Below are positions 35,805-46,805 of a stretch of 64,000 nucleotides of DNA, one piece after another (the first letter of the stretch is position 1; each line of letters begins with the position of its first letter). The position numbers were made by a program, and so were the translations under genes. This DNA comes from Ziziphus jujuba (lineage: Eukaryota; Streptophyta; Magnoliopsida; Rosales; Rhamnaceae). The notes under the pieces are model-generated. The model did not search any database. It was not told the origin of the DNA and saw only the letters and a list, made by a program, of their open reading frames with translations. The stretch is from NCBI RefSeq assembly GCF_031755915.1, contig NC_083383.1, positions 31,041,501-31,105,500 of the forward strand, written 5' to 3'.

Positions 35805-37692
35805 TTTGGCAACCATCTGCTATTCTCCGAATCAATATGCGTTATTGATCATCCATGAGCAAATAACATAGAATATGTATAGAGGGTTATCAAAAAAACA
35901 TAGAACATAGAGAGATACGAAGGTTAGAATATATAAAAGATATGAAGCTCCCTTTGTAATGGAAATCCAGCCGTGAGATAGATTATGACACAAACCGAAG
36001 CAGAAAGACCCAATGAATCCCCTAACAAGAACATCTCTGACGCAGCCATCTCAGTTCCTAGAAATGCAAAAGGTGCAACCAATTAAATCAACCGATGATG
36101 GCGAATGAGGTTGTAAACCAATTGGTTTAATTTCAGTAGTAGTATATATGGTAATGGAGAAAGAGACATATATAGTACTAATTTTAACTCCTGCGTGGAA
36201 GGTGACAGCTGCAATTAGAGCAGCCACCACCGGCAAAAACATTGTATCACTAGGTGAGTCTCTTTGGGTCTGAAACCGTAAATATTTGATCCCGTCCTGC
36301 TTCTTTTCATCTTCTACAACATCTGGATCCATTTGAAATGAGGGACTAGGCTGGATTGGACCATGTTCCTGATTGTTAGCAACATTTATTGCAACATGCT
36401 GCAGCTGTGCGTTTGCAGCTCCAGCATTGCTGATGAACGATTTGTCGAAGACGGAAATCAGTTGAATTCTCTAATATGAGTGTATTCAATATAACCATTG
36501 CTGTCAAACCCCTTTTGTTTTTCCCTATTTACTTCCAATTTCTGGGCAATTTTGCTATTACAACTAAGCAGTAGCTGAACATTCTGCATCATCAAGATAG
36601 TTTGTTTTAATACAATACAGTTTAAAGAATCATACAATAAATAAATGCAAGGAACTTATATTATATGTGTATATATAAATGTGCGTGTTTGTGTGTATCC
36701 ATCTTACCTAACATTGCTTTTAAGAGACTGCAAGGTGGACGACTGTATACCCATCTTCATCACCACAATTCACAAGCTCTTCCAAACCAAGAAATTCCAT
36801 CCATTCTATAAACTTTTTAAAGGCTTCAAACCGGTACTTTACAGCTAGATGAAGTGCAGTTTCTCCAAAAGCTATGACATCTCTAATTGTTAGAGTTAGT
36901 GACCCGAATTCTTGATGACCCGACCCGAAAAGCTCGCGGTGCGACCTATTTGGTGAAACTAATTTTGGAGAAAAATTTGGGGCTCTGTGATGGAAGCGGA
37001 GGTCTCGGGCCGATAGGCTCGAGACCGTAGCCCACCACTGAGCCCGACGGGGGTTAGGGTTTCTTCCGTATATATATTTCTTATTCTTTTGGGGTTTGGA
37101 GGCTGTAATTTGGGGTTTTAGGGTATCGCGCAGTTTTTCTCACCTTTGTACCAATCTTTCGATATTGGATTTGCTTCTCTCTGCCAGTGGTTTTTCTCGT
37201 CAAGGGTTTCCACGTAAATCCTGTGTTTGTTCTTCGTTTTCTTTGTTTCCGTTGCTATTTATTTTTCTCCCAATTCCGTAACACTAATACATTCAGCCGA
37301 AGCAATAAACAGTTCATCCATGACCTCAACTTTACCATTGATAGCAGCATAGTGAATGGCCGTCCTTCCCTCTCCCTTCAAACCGCATACTTGCTTCCTT
37401 GCGGTACCAGTACTCCTCAACATTATTTCTTTCACTATCTCTATGTGCCCCAAAGCTGAAGCTATATCAAGTGTCCTAAACGCATCTTTGCTCAATTCTC
37501 TTACTGATTCAGTCCTTAGTCTAATCATTTCTTGTACAAAACCCAGCTGCCCTGCCTCGGTAGCAATGTGCAGCGGGTTCTCAAGCGAAGAAATGAGTGC
37601 AGAATCTGCCAAGATCAACGGATTTCCATCGAGCAGTTTGTGTAATGCATTTATGTTGCCTGTAATGCTGCTTCAAATAACCTGCTATCCAT
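35805..37692 (-). pseudogene. Ankyrin/PGG type-1 pseudogene B1, with solo LTR in exon 1
   Basis: Exon 1 spans 36708-37692 and exon 2 is 35805-36583. Exon 1 begins MDSRLFEAALQAT, then loses frame through a 1-base deletion at about 37666. It reads on from NPLILADSALISS through ENPLHIATEAGQLGFVQEM, GHIEIVKEIMLRS and EGRTAIHYAAINGKVEVMD. It is then interrupted by the 396-bp LTR 36888-37283. The codon at the donor is TAG instead of GAG. In exon 2 the PGG block is degraded: KYLRFQTQRDSPSDT is followed by a short deletion, NPPNGF is gone and the membrane half is out of frame. It is the copy-B equivalent of A1. Both keep MDPDVVEDEKKQDGIK in the linker. Confidence 0.87.
36888..37283 (+). mobile_element. 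Solo LTR in exon 1 of B1
   Basis: A 396-bp sequence absent from all paralogues starts TGTTAGAGTTAGTGACC and ends CCGTAACA (TG...CA). It has a perfect 5-bp target duplication CTAAT at 36883-36887 and 37284-37288. No internal domain or second LTR is present, as expected after LTR-LTR recombination. TATATATATTTCTTATTC (37066-37083) could be its promoter region on the plus strand. It is richer in GC than its surroundings. The family is not identifiable from an LTR alone; copia-like is a guess. Confidence 0.88.
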
Positions 37693-38555
37693 TTCCGATC
37701 TCTGCAGATTCATTTCAAAGCTAATGAAGTCTGAAATCTGGAAGGCTTTCCTTTCCTAGCTAGAAGGGTAACTATATATGAAAAGTGTAAACGGAGGGAA
37801 GCAGCCTAGAAAGCATCTGGAATATAGAAATTATAAAATGTTGAGTCATTTTTTAAGTCAACTTTTAGTCAAACTTTTAAGACAAAGATATTTTAGTACT
37901 CAAAAATACAATTTGCTTTCGCTTCAATATCAATTAGACATGCAAGTTTTGAAGTGTGTTATAGGAAAGGAAAGAGTAAAGAAAATACCAAAATATTGGT
38001 CATAAGCAACTAGCAGAAAAGAAATAAAAGGCAAACTCCTTGAGGCTTCATCATCATCATAGCAATCAATTAAGAGCTCATTTATAGTTGGTAAATGCAG
38101 ATGGTGTTGGTTTTTGGTTGGGCTAGTTTATTTTCATTTTATTTGATGTAGTATACAACTAAAAGCTCAATGCTATAACACAACATATTGAGTTTGAAAC
38201 TTTGTGGTAGAATTTGTACAGGGGACGTATAGAAAACAGAGTAATTCACATGCCAAGTGTGGTCCATGAAAACCAGAGGTTAAAAATGGATATATACATA
38301 CATACCAAGCCATTAATTTACAAAAATTTCATGAAAGCCAGAGGCCTATTTAAACTTTGTGGTAGAAATTATACAGGGGATATATAGAAAACAGATTAAT
38401 TTACATACCAAGTGTGGTCCATGAAAACCAGAGGTTAAAAGTGGATGATATGCACATACGTACCAAGCCATTAATTTCCACAGATTTCTAGTTTTTCTTC
38501 AACATACAAAATATAACCCTACTCAGTTAATCTTAAAACACTGATAACTAATTCC
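37693..38555. promoter_or_regulatory. Conserved upstream block of B1 and spacer to B2
   Basis: Aligns throughout with 3939-4837, including the shared type-1 upstream block (37700-38000) and the two-copy ~155-bp tandem repeat (about 38200-38490). No gene is supported. Confidence 0.5.
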
Positions 38556-40348
38556 TTATGCATGAGGTTGCTCTAATGTCTTCTTGTCGTACGACCTCCA
38601 TATTGTCTTAGCCCACGTCGGCAGCCATCTTAACAAGAAAGGTAATACAAATGCAGACCCCATAAGAATATGCCGTACAGTCTTGCTCTTTGAATCGATA
38701 TCTTGTATTGACCATCCATAAGCAAATAACATGGAATACATAGATATGTGAAGCTCTCTTTGGAAAGGAAATCCAGATGTGAGGTAGATTATGACACAAA
38801 TTGATGAAGCAAGACCCAATGAATTCCCAAATAAGAAAGACTCTTCTGCAGGCTGCGCACTGCCTAGACTTGCAAAGAATACACTTAAACCCGCTGCCGT
38901 TGCTGTTGCTTGGGGCTCAAAGCTCCGTGGAGGCCGTACAATAGAAGGATATAATGAAGGCGGTGCAATTATAGTAGCACTATTTTCAGTGTTATTTTTA
39001 ATAAAGCCATTCGGAGTGTTGACTCCTGCTTCAAAGGTGACAGTAGCAATGAGCGCGGCCACAACGAGCAGGACATTGCGTGTATCACTTGGTGAGTCTC
39101 TTTCCTGCTGAAAACGGAAATATTTTATCTTTTAGTGGATATTCAGGCTCCTGACTGTTAGCAACATTTACTGCAACATGCTGAGTAGAAAGTGTTGGTG
39201 GAGATGTGGTGGTTGAAGCTGAAGCATGCTGAAGTGTTTCCCCTAGATGGATATTACTTGGATTCTCTACTATCAATTTGTCCATGACATCCATTTCTGT
39301 CAAACCCACTTTGTTTTTTGCATTCACTTCCAATTTTCTGGCAATAGTGCCATTACTTAGCAGCAGCTGAACATACTACATCATCAAAATGTCATCATCG
39401 TTTGTATACAATTTCACGGCTTGAACAAAGAGATGGCGTTAATTTTAAAACAAGAGAGCAGAGCACTCATTCATCAAGAGAAAGTACTTTTTCACTATAT
39501 GCCTCTTTAAAAAAAAGAAACCACAGTATATTTTTCAAGGGACAGTACAAGTGATAAATTTGAGATGTAATCATAAAATTCATGCAGAGCTTGTTTAAAG
39601 ATGATCAAATACAGTGACCTTAATCCCCAAAAAGAAGAAGAAAAAAAAAAGACAAAATAAATAAATAAAAAATAAAAAAAGAAGCTAAGAGTCAGATATC
39701 TTACCTCATGCTGTTTTCTAAGGACAGCAATGTGCAAGACTGTGTTCCCATCTTCATCACCCAAATTCACCAGCTCTTCCAATCCATTAGTTTCCAGCCA
39801 TTCCATTGACTTTCTAAAAGCTTCAAACTTGTGGTATTTAACAGTCAGATGGAGCACAGTTTCTCCAAGGGCTGTCACATCTTTGAAACATTCAGCCCAA
39901 GAAGAAATAAGTTCTTCCATAACTTCAGCTTTATCATTGATAGCAGCATAGTGAATGGTACTTCTTCCATCTCTACCATTGATAGCAGCATAGTGAATGG
40001 TACTTCTTCCATCTCTCCTCTTCAAACCACATACATCATTCTTACACCTATTAAGTATCACTTGAACTATCTCTATATGCCCAAAAGCTGAAGCTATGTC
40101 CAATGGCCTAAACCCGTTTTATCAACTTCTCGTTCTGATTCAAGTCTTAATATAATCACTTGACGTGCAGAACCTAGTTGCCCTGCCTTTAAAGCAATAT
40201 GCAGTGGATTCTCATGTGGAAAAATGAGTGCAGAATCAGCCAAAATCAATGGATTTTGAGCAATCAGTTGGTTTAATGTGCTAATATTGCCTGCAATAGC
40301 TGCCTCAAATAATCTGCTATCCATTTCCTTTTCCTGTTCCTCATTCAC
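38556..40348 (-). pseudogene. Ankyrin/PGG type-1 pseudogene B2, apparent chimera
   Basis: Exon 1 is 39705-40348 (MNEEQEKEMDSRLFEAAIAG), the intron 39376-39704 and exon 2 38556-39375. Exon 1 has a 1-base deletion at about 40118 (REVDKTGLGHW for REVNKDGFRPLD). It also has an in-frame 42-bp duplication (39936-40019) that repeats GRDGRSTIHYAAIN. In exon 2 about 5 bases are lost in KDWIKYF (about 39130), so the frame is lost before the PGG domain. The membrane half itself (38556-39115) is open and ends TLEQPHA, identical to A2. Exon 1 and the intron instead match the gene at 41448-43205. The switch falls at about 39210-39290. A truncated ankyrin protein cannot be excluded. Confidence 0.8.
39936..40019. 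repeat. 42-bp direct duplication in B2 exon 1
   Basis: Two adjacent copies of a 42-bp unit (ATTGATAGCAGCATAGTGAA at each start) encode the ankyrin helix block twice. The length is exactly 14 codons, so the frame survives this event. Confidence 0.9.
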
Positions 40349-41447
40349 TCAAGTTATGGAGGGCTCAAAGAATTGCCTAGCTTATATACTACTGATTGTC
40401 TTCACTTAGTTATGATATATATAAAAAGGTGAAGCTTCCTAGAAAATATAAGGAAAAAAAATTAAAATTAGAAATGTCCAATCAGATCATTTTTGAAGCT
40501 TTTACTTGGAATGGGTAAGCTACAGAGAAGTAAGAAATTTGTTATAAAGTCTTTCACATACAAATGATACGTTAGGTCTTGACTTGACTCTGTTTGTCTA
40601 GCCTTTTTCTTTTTCCTGTATTATAATAGGAACACAAGACCCTTTAGTCACTGAGGTTGAATATGTATCCCAAAAGTAATACCGAGTAGGAAGCAAACCC
40701 AACAATATATATCATGCATATTTTTCAATACAAACTTTTTGAAGATGGACAAAAATTAATTCATTTTCAGACCGGTCTATATCTTCTCGTTTAGACAAAT
40801 ATGTTTTTCTGGCCAGTTTAGTCTTTTACTAATTTCAGACATAGACTTGCATATAATTAAATATTAAAGTTAAAATAAAATAGCTATCACATATTTAAAT
40901 ATAAATATATGAATTTTTTTTTTTTTGGGGTGATAAATTACAAATTTTTGAACTTTTTTCAGTAATTAATTCACCCAAAAAAAAAAAAAAAAAAAAAGGT
41001 CCTCTGGTTTGGGTATTCTCGAACTAAAAATCAAAACCCATTTCTAAATACTTACTATGCAACCTTTATAAATCTATGCCCCCAAAAAAATAAAATAAAA
41101 TAATAGAATTACTTTCTAGTCCCCCAAAATGACAAAAAATTTCCTATACAATAACATGACCAACAACGCAATTTAGGGGCTAGGAAGGGAGATTTTCTTG
41201 TAGCCAGCAAAATAACCTATATGCATAAAAATATATATATTATATGCATATCTCTTTAAACTATTCATTTCAATATTTTAGTCTAATTACTCATCGTAAG
41301 CTCACAAGAAACAGTATGTAATTTGAGGACTCGAGAATTGCTATGTCAAGCTTTCTATAATATTTGAAAACCAGTATCTTTATTACATTCCACAAAGGTA
41401 TAAACTAACCAATCAAATTTGATCATGAGCTTCCAATTCCTTATAGA
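40349..41447. other. Upstream flank of B2 and spacer
   Basis: 40349-40640 aligns with 43206-43560 upstream of the intact gene (AAAGGTGAARYTTCCTAGAAAAT; ACGTTAGGTCTTGACTTGAC-like). 40740-41110 aligns with about 43890-44230. An A run lies at 40978-40998. No gene is supported. Confidence 0.5.
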
Positions 41448-43205
41448 TCAAACTGATAATTTGTCTTTTTTCTTGAACCACCTCCAGATTCTTTTTGCCC
41501 ACCTTGGCAGCCATCTTAATAGGAAAGGTAATAGAAATGCAGACCCCATAATGATATGTTGTCTGGTCCTGTTCTCTGAATCAATATCTTGTATTGACCA
41601 GCCATAAGCAAATAGCATGGAATATATAGAGATATGGAGCTCTCTTTGGAAGGGAAATCCAGATGTGAGGTAGATTATTACACAGATTGATGAAGCAAGA
41701 CCCAATGAGTTCCCAAATAAGAAAAACTGTGATGCAGACTGCAGGCTGCCTAGATTTGCAAAGAGTGTACCTAAACCCACTGTCACTGCCGGTGCAAGCA
41801 TTGGTACATTCTGTGTAGAAGGAGAAGTAAATCCATTAGGAGGATTGACTCCTGCTTGGAAGGTGACGGTTGCAATGAGGGCGGCCACCACCAGCAGGAC
41901 ATTGCGCGTGTCACTCGGTGAGTCTCTCAGCTGCTGAAACCGAAAATATTTTATCCAGTCCTCCTTCTCAGCTTCTGTTGGTGAAGTTTCAGGCTCCTTA
42001 ATTTTAGCAACATTTACCGCAACATGATGCAGCTTGGAATCAGAAGGTATTGGAGATATGGCAGGTGCAGCTCCAGCACGCTGAAGGGTTTCCCTTATAT
42101 GGATATCGCTTGGATTATCTACTATCAATTTGTCCATGATATCCATTGCTTTCAAACCCCTTTTGTTTTCTGCATTAATTTCCAATTTTTTGGCCGCACC
42201 ACCATTACTAAGCAGCAACTTAACATACTACATCATCAAATTGTCCCAACATTAGAATAAAATTTGCATCTTTTGAACTAAGAGATCATGATAATTTTAG
42301 AACAAAAGAGGATCCATTCATCAAGAGACAGTATATTTCACCATTCTAGATAAGATTAGACTTAATTTGTAATCCCTTTAAACGAAGAAACTAACCTATA
42401 GCCCTTCAACAAAATTGTCTCCAAGGGACGTTACAAGTAATAAATTTGAGATTTCATCAGAAAATTGATACAGAACATGTTAAAAGATTATCAAAATATG
42501 TTGATCTTGATCCCAAAGAAACACAGGCCTAATAGTCCCAACCAAAAACAAGATAAAAAACTAGCATGATTTTCCTTTAAAAAAAATGCCAAGATTCAGA
42601 TATCTTACCTCATGCTGTTTTCTAGAGACTGCAAGGTGCAGGATTGTGTTCCCGTCTTCATCACCCCAATTAACCAGCTCTTCCAATCCACAAATTTCCA
42701 GCAATTCCATCAGCTTTCTAAAAGATTCAAATTTGTAGTATCTAACAGTCAGATGGAGCACAGTTTCTCCAAGAGCTGTCACATCTTTGATACATTCAGC
42801 CCTAGAAGAAACTAGTTCATCCATAACCTCAATTTTACCATTGATAGCAGCATAGTGAATAGCAGTTCTTCCATCTCTCCCCTTTAAACCACATATATCC
42901 TTCCCACAACTCTTAAGTATCTCTTTGACTATCTCTATGTGGCCAAAAGCTGAAGCTATGTCCAGTGGCCTAAATCCATCTTTGTTCACTTCTCTTGCTA
43001 ATTCAGGTCTTAATCCGATCACTTCTCGTGCAAAACCCAGTTGCCCTGCCTTTATAGCAATGTTTAATGGGTTCTCATGTGGAGAAATGAGTGCAGAATC
43101 AGCTAAAATCAATGGGTTTTCAGCAATCAATTGGTTTAATGCACTAATGTTGCCTGCAAGAGCTGCCTCAAATAATCTTCTATCCATTTCCAGTTTTTCA
43201 TCCAT
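41448..43205 (-). CDS. Ankyrin repeat/PGG-domain membrane protein, intact (458 aa)
   Basis: Exon 1 42609-43205 (199 codons) and exon 2 41448-42227 join over a 381-bp GT-AG phase-0 intron (CAGCATGAG|GTAAGA; TAG|TATGTT). Ankyrin repeats fill residues about 7-220: MDRRLFEAALAGNISAL, ENPLNIAIKAGQLGFA, DGFRPLDIASAFGHIEIV, DGRTAIHYAAINGKIEVMD, LGETVLHLTVRYYKFESF, DGNTILHLAVSRKQHEYVKL and a final NKRGLKAMDIM. A Ser/Pro/Glu linker leads to RDSPSDTRNVLLVVAALI and NPPNGF (PGG domain) with four predicted membrane helices, ending KRIWRWFKKKDKLSV. Members of this family (ITN1, ACD6, BDA1 in Arabidopsis) act at membranes in salt-stress and immune signalling; the specific role here is inferred only. It is the only type-1 gene in the window without a lesion. 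Confidence 0.88.
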
Positions 43206-43738
43206 TCAAGTTATTGAGGGCTAAAAGAGTTTCCTAATATATATATATATATATATAATACCGATTGTCTTCCTTTAGCATTGATGGCAAATATAAAAGG
43301 TGAAATTTCCTAGAAAATGTAAGGATAATTATAAATTATAAATCTCAATAAAATCAGTTTTGGTAGCTTTTACTTGTATAATATATATGAATATGTTTGA
43401 ATGGGTAAGCTACACAAAGAGAAGATGTCCAGGCCTAATTTGATATGTACACATTTTTAATTATTTTTAAGAAGAATATATTAGGGTTGTAAAATTTTTC
43501 ACATAAAGAAAACATTAGGTCTTGATTTGACTCTATTTATCTAGCCAGAGGGATTGAAATTTTAGCTTTTTTTTATTTATTCACTTTTTTGGTTCTCCTT
43601 TTGGTTTCTTAAGAACCAAGCTACCTTTTTTTTGTTGGCAATGTTTGAAGAACCGGTTCGTGGCTTTTCCCTTCCTTCAGGAATCCAAATTCTGAGGTAA
43701 GCAATTACGCATCTAGCTAGGAATGTCCAAAGAAAAAG

Positions 43739-43789
<51 letters not shown>

Positions 43790-44286
43790 AAGGGAAAAAT
43801 GCAGCTAGGATTTGAAATTGTCAAAACAGTACCTAAACCAACGTGGTGGGTTTGGAAGATTATAGTATTCTAATAGTCTCAACTTTCTAGTGATGGACCA
43901 GAATTAACAAATTTTCAGACCGATTTATATCATCTCTCTAGACAACATAATTTACTCCGGTTTGTTTGTTCTTACTAATTTCAGACATAGCTTTGCATTT
44001 AATTAAACTGTAAATTCAAAGTCAAAAGTCAATAAAATAGTAACGGCACATTAAAATATAAAAATATGAACTTCTTCAGAGATTAATTCTCCAAAAAAGA
44101 AAAAAAAAAAAAATAATAATAATTATAAAAAAAAAAAAAAAAAAAAGCCCTCCTCTGTTTTGGATATTCTGGAACTACAAATCAAACCCATTACCAGTAT
44201 AACCCTTAAATAAATCTATACCACCAAACTCTTTTCTAGTCCCCCTAAAATAACAAAAATTGTCCTCTACAAAAACATAGAGATCT
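43206..44286. other. Upstream flank of the intact gene and spacer
   Basis: Contains an AT microsatellite (43237-43258), sequence shared with the B2 upstream flank, and a 49-base A run (43739-43787). A second A-rich stretch spans 44098-44146. No gene is supported. Confidence 0.55.
43739..43787. repeat. Poly(A) run of 49 bases
   Basis: An uninterrupted homopolymer. It may be the tail of a decayed retroposon, but no body is recognisable on its 5' side. Confidence 0.8.
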
Positions 44287-44817
44287 TCAAGACCAAAAAT
44301 ATTTAGAGGCCCGAAGGTGTTTAATAGTGGGCATGTGAATTTTACCCCTGCACTTTTTGAACACCTCCACCAATAACCTGACCAGAAAAGGCCCAGCAGC
44401 TGTAATCAAAATATAACGAAACTTGACAGACTCGTTTGGGGTTATGGCAAATATTGCAGACCCATAAGTTACTATCATGGAAATGGTAGCAACCCAAATC
44501 TCGAAATGAAATGGGAACCTGTAAGTTAGAGAAATTATGACCAAAATAGCAGAGGAGAGAGCCAAAGTGTTTGATACCAAAAACACATAGAAAGATTTCT
44601 TGTGGGAACCATAAATAGCTCTCCCTGCAGTATGCCCATTATCACTGTCTTGCCAAACACCCCCTGGAGGATTCACACCCGCTTGGAATGTCACCGCCGA
44701 GATGAGAGCCGCAACCACTAGCAAAACGTTCCGAGCATCGCCGGGAGTGTCTCTCTGTTCATCATATTGGAAGCTTCTGAACCAGCTCCACTCAGATTTT
44801 TTTGGGGGGTTTGCCAT
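44287..44817 (-). CDS. Type-2 PGG-domain membrane protein P2 (176 aa)
   Basis: Single exon. The start MANPPKKSEWSWFRSFQYD is chosen because paralogues share MAN; an in-frame upstream ATG near 44889 (MTRPLEEQ) is possible. Order: RDTPGDARNVLLVVAALISA, TFQAGVNPPGGVWQDSDN, GHTAGRAIYGSHKKSFYVF, two hydrophobic segments around LALSSAILVIISLTYRFPF, ATISMIVTYGSAIFAITPNE, and a last hydrophobic segment before a basic Lys/Arg tail. The family's DARNVLL and NPPGGVW blocks are intact. Four membrane helices are predicted by eye. A W-box TTGACC (complement of 45037-45042) and an AT microsatellite (44893-44918) lie upstream. Function unknown. Confidence 0.82.
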   Translation of the reverse strand: MANPPKKSEWSWFRSFQYDEQRDTPGDARNVLLVVAALISAVTFQAGVNPPGGVWQDSDNGHTAGRAIYGSHKKSFYVFLVSNTLALSSAILVIISLTYRFPFHFEIWVATISMIVTYGSAIFAITPNESVKFRYILITAAGPFLVRLLVEVFKKCRGKIHMPTIKHLRASKYFWS

Positions 44818-46172
44818 TTTTTTTCGATTTTGATCTTTTGAGGCAATGATAATGATTAATGTGGCTTGTTCTTCAAGTGGTCTGGTCATACTATATATAT
44901 ATATATATATATATATGACCAACATTGGTGCATAAATTAATTTTGTAGGTCTAGAACTTGAGGGGAAGGTAAGGAGGAAGGAAGTATGAAGTTTCATTAC
45001 CCAAAAATAGAGAGTAAAATTTGGGTTGACGTGGTGGGTCAATGTTCAAGAAAGACTTCTGCTTTTTGGCAAATTCCTAGATGCTTCACAGATTCTTGTA
45101 ATGTTCATGAGCTTGCCTGGTGAACTTCCAAGTCCTCATCAATTTTTGGGTTCAAACCGGACCTTTGAGTAGTGGGACCCACTCTAGGAGATGACGTGTA
45201 GTGTTACTAGTTCTGTGGTATTAATTACATATTAGAGAAGAAAATGCAAAAGCTTATTGATTGAGTTAAAAAATAAATGCGAATTAATTAAACCTTCCAT
45301 GGGTTTTGACTGAAATCAGGAGGGTTTGATCAATATGCTACTTACATTAACCATCCAACCTCTCCCTAAAAAAACAATTTTAAATTGCTTTATTCAAATT
45401 GCTAGAATTTCTTAGTGAAGTCTGCAACTCTCTTTACCTAGTTAATATTATCAGTTCTGTATTCTTTAATGTTCAATCGTCCAAAAGAGAAACCTAGTTG
45501 AAATAATAATATGTTATGGGCATTCATCAAAAAAATTAATAATAATAATATGTGATTGGCATCTCTTAGAACTTTGAAGTCAAAGTGCCACGGGGCCCAT
45601 AACAATAATATTAAACAGTATAAAAATACACTATTGATGACATTGATTTTTTTTATGTACTTTTTGTCTTTTACAAGGCCGTCTCACTTGATTTTGAGTG
45701 CCACTATTTACTCTTTTTTCTTTCTTTTTTTGGGTAATAATTGCTATTATCTACTTGAGCTGCTAAATGAGTGAAATATTATTTGGTAATTAATAGACTA
45801 AAAGTGAAAAAAAATCACAATCACTTATTTCAAAAGTTACCACATGCGCCTTAACATACCTATATACATACATTTTCACTACAACTAAGCATACATAATA
45901 ATCTCTTGAATATAATCTATTATAACATATGAACTGTCTTCTAATACATCATGACTCAAAACTCCCTCTGTTTTGCAAAATAATCTCTACAGATTTTTTT
46001 TTTTTTTTTTTTTACTTTTTTTGATTAATTAATAGTAACTTTACAAATTCAACCTATTACAACACACTTATCTCCATATCAAAAATATAAATAACTATAG
46101 CACCACGTACATCTCTATTCCCCTAATTTCAAAAATTTTCCTCTTAAGTGAAATTTTTCCTCTTAACTATTA
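44818..46172. other. Spacer between P2 and P3
   Basis: Upstream flank of P2 to about 45200, then AT-rich DNA without a supported gene. The plus-strand open frame at 45556-45774 has no recognisable feature. A T run lies at 45993-46013. Confidence 0.5.
45037..45042 (-). promoter_or_regulatory. W-box TTGACC upstream of P2
   Basis: GGTCAA on the plus strand, 220 bp before the P2 start. A second TTGAC core lies on the plus strand at 45025-45030 (GTTGACG), giving a close inverted pair. Confidence 0.4.
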
Positions 46173-46754
46173 CTATACGTTTTCTTGATTATCACCATCA
46201 CCATCACCATCACCATCATCCTCATCAGTGGTTGAATGGGGTTCTATAGTGGGATTATTGGAAGTCTTACTCTTATACCTTATCAACATCTCGACCACAA
46301 ATCTTATTAGAAAAGGCAAAGCAGCAGCACTCAAGATGTACCGAAACTTGACAGATTCATTAGGGGTTATAGCAAATATTGAAGAACCATAAGTAATGAT
46401 CATGGAAACAGTAGCAACCCAAATCTCGAAATGGAAAGGAAACCTGTAAGTCAAAGAGATTATGACCAAGATAGCCGAAGAAAGAGCCAAAGTGTTGGCA
46501 ATCAAGAACACATAGAAAGATTTCTTGTGGGAAGCATAGATGGCTCTTCCAGCGTTATGACCATGACCACCGTCTTGCCAAACACCTCCTGGAGGATTCA
46601 CACCGGCTTGGAAGGTCACTGCTGTGATGAGAGCTGCGACTATTAGCAAAACGTTGCGAGCATCGCTTGGAGTGTCTTTCTCTTTATCATATTGTAAGCT
46701 TCTTGCGAACCAAAATCGTCCATTCCTTTTTGGTGGTACTGATGCGTTTGCCAT
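46173..46754 (-). CDS. Type-2 PGG-domain membrane protein P3 (193 aa)
   Basis: Single exon; the start MANASVPPKRNGRFWF fits the paralogues, and an in-frame ATG at 46803-46805 (MAYSPKDQQSISQ) would add 17 residues. Blocks: KDTPSDARNVLLIVAALITA, TFQAGVNPPGGVWQDGGHGH, GRAIYASHKKSFYVFL, LALSSAILVIISLTYRFPF, ATVSMIITYGSSIFAITPNE. The C-terminus is special: it continues past the last helix with PHSTTDEDDGDGDGDGDNQE, an acidic Gly/Asp tail made by a trinucleotide-type ATC/ACC microsatellite (46190-46220). W-box complement GGTCAA at 46919-46924; AT tract at 46867-46881. Role unknown. Confidence 0.82.
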   Translation of the reverse strand: MANASVPPKRNGRFWFARSLQYDKEKDTPSDARNVLLIVAALITAVTFQAGVNPPGGVWQDGGHGHNAGRAIYASHKKSFYVFLIANTLALSSAILVIISLTYRFPFHFEIWVATVSMIITYGSSIFAITPNESVKFRYILSAAALPFLIRFVVEMLIRYKSKTSNNPTIEPHSTTDEDDGDGDGDGDNQENV

Positions 46755-46805
46755 TTTTGTTTCCTTTTGAGAAATTGATTGCTGGTCTTTGGGTGAGTAT
46801 GCCAT

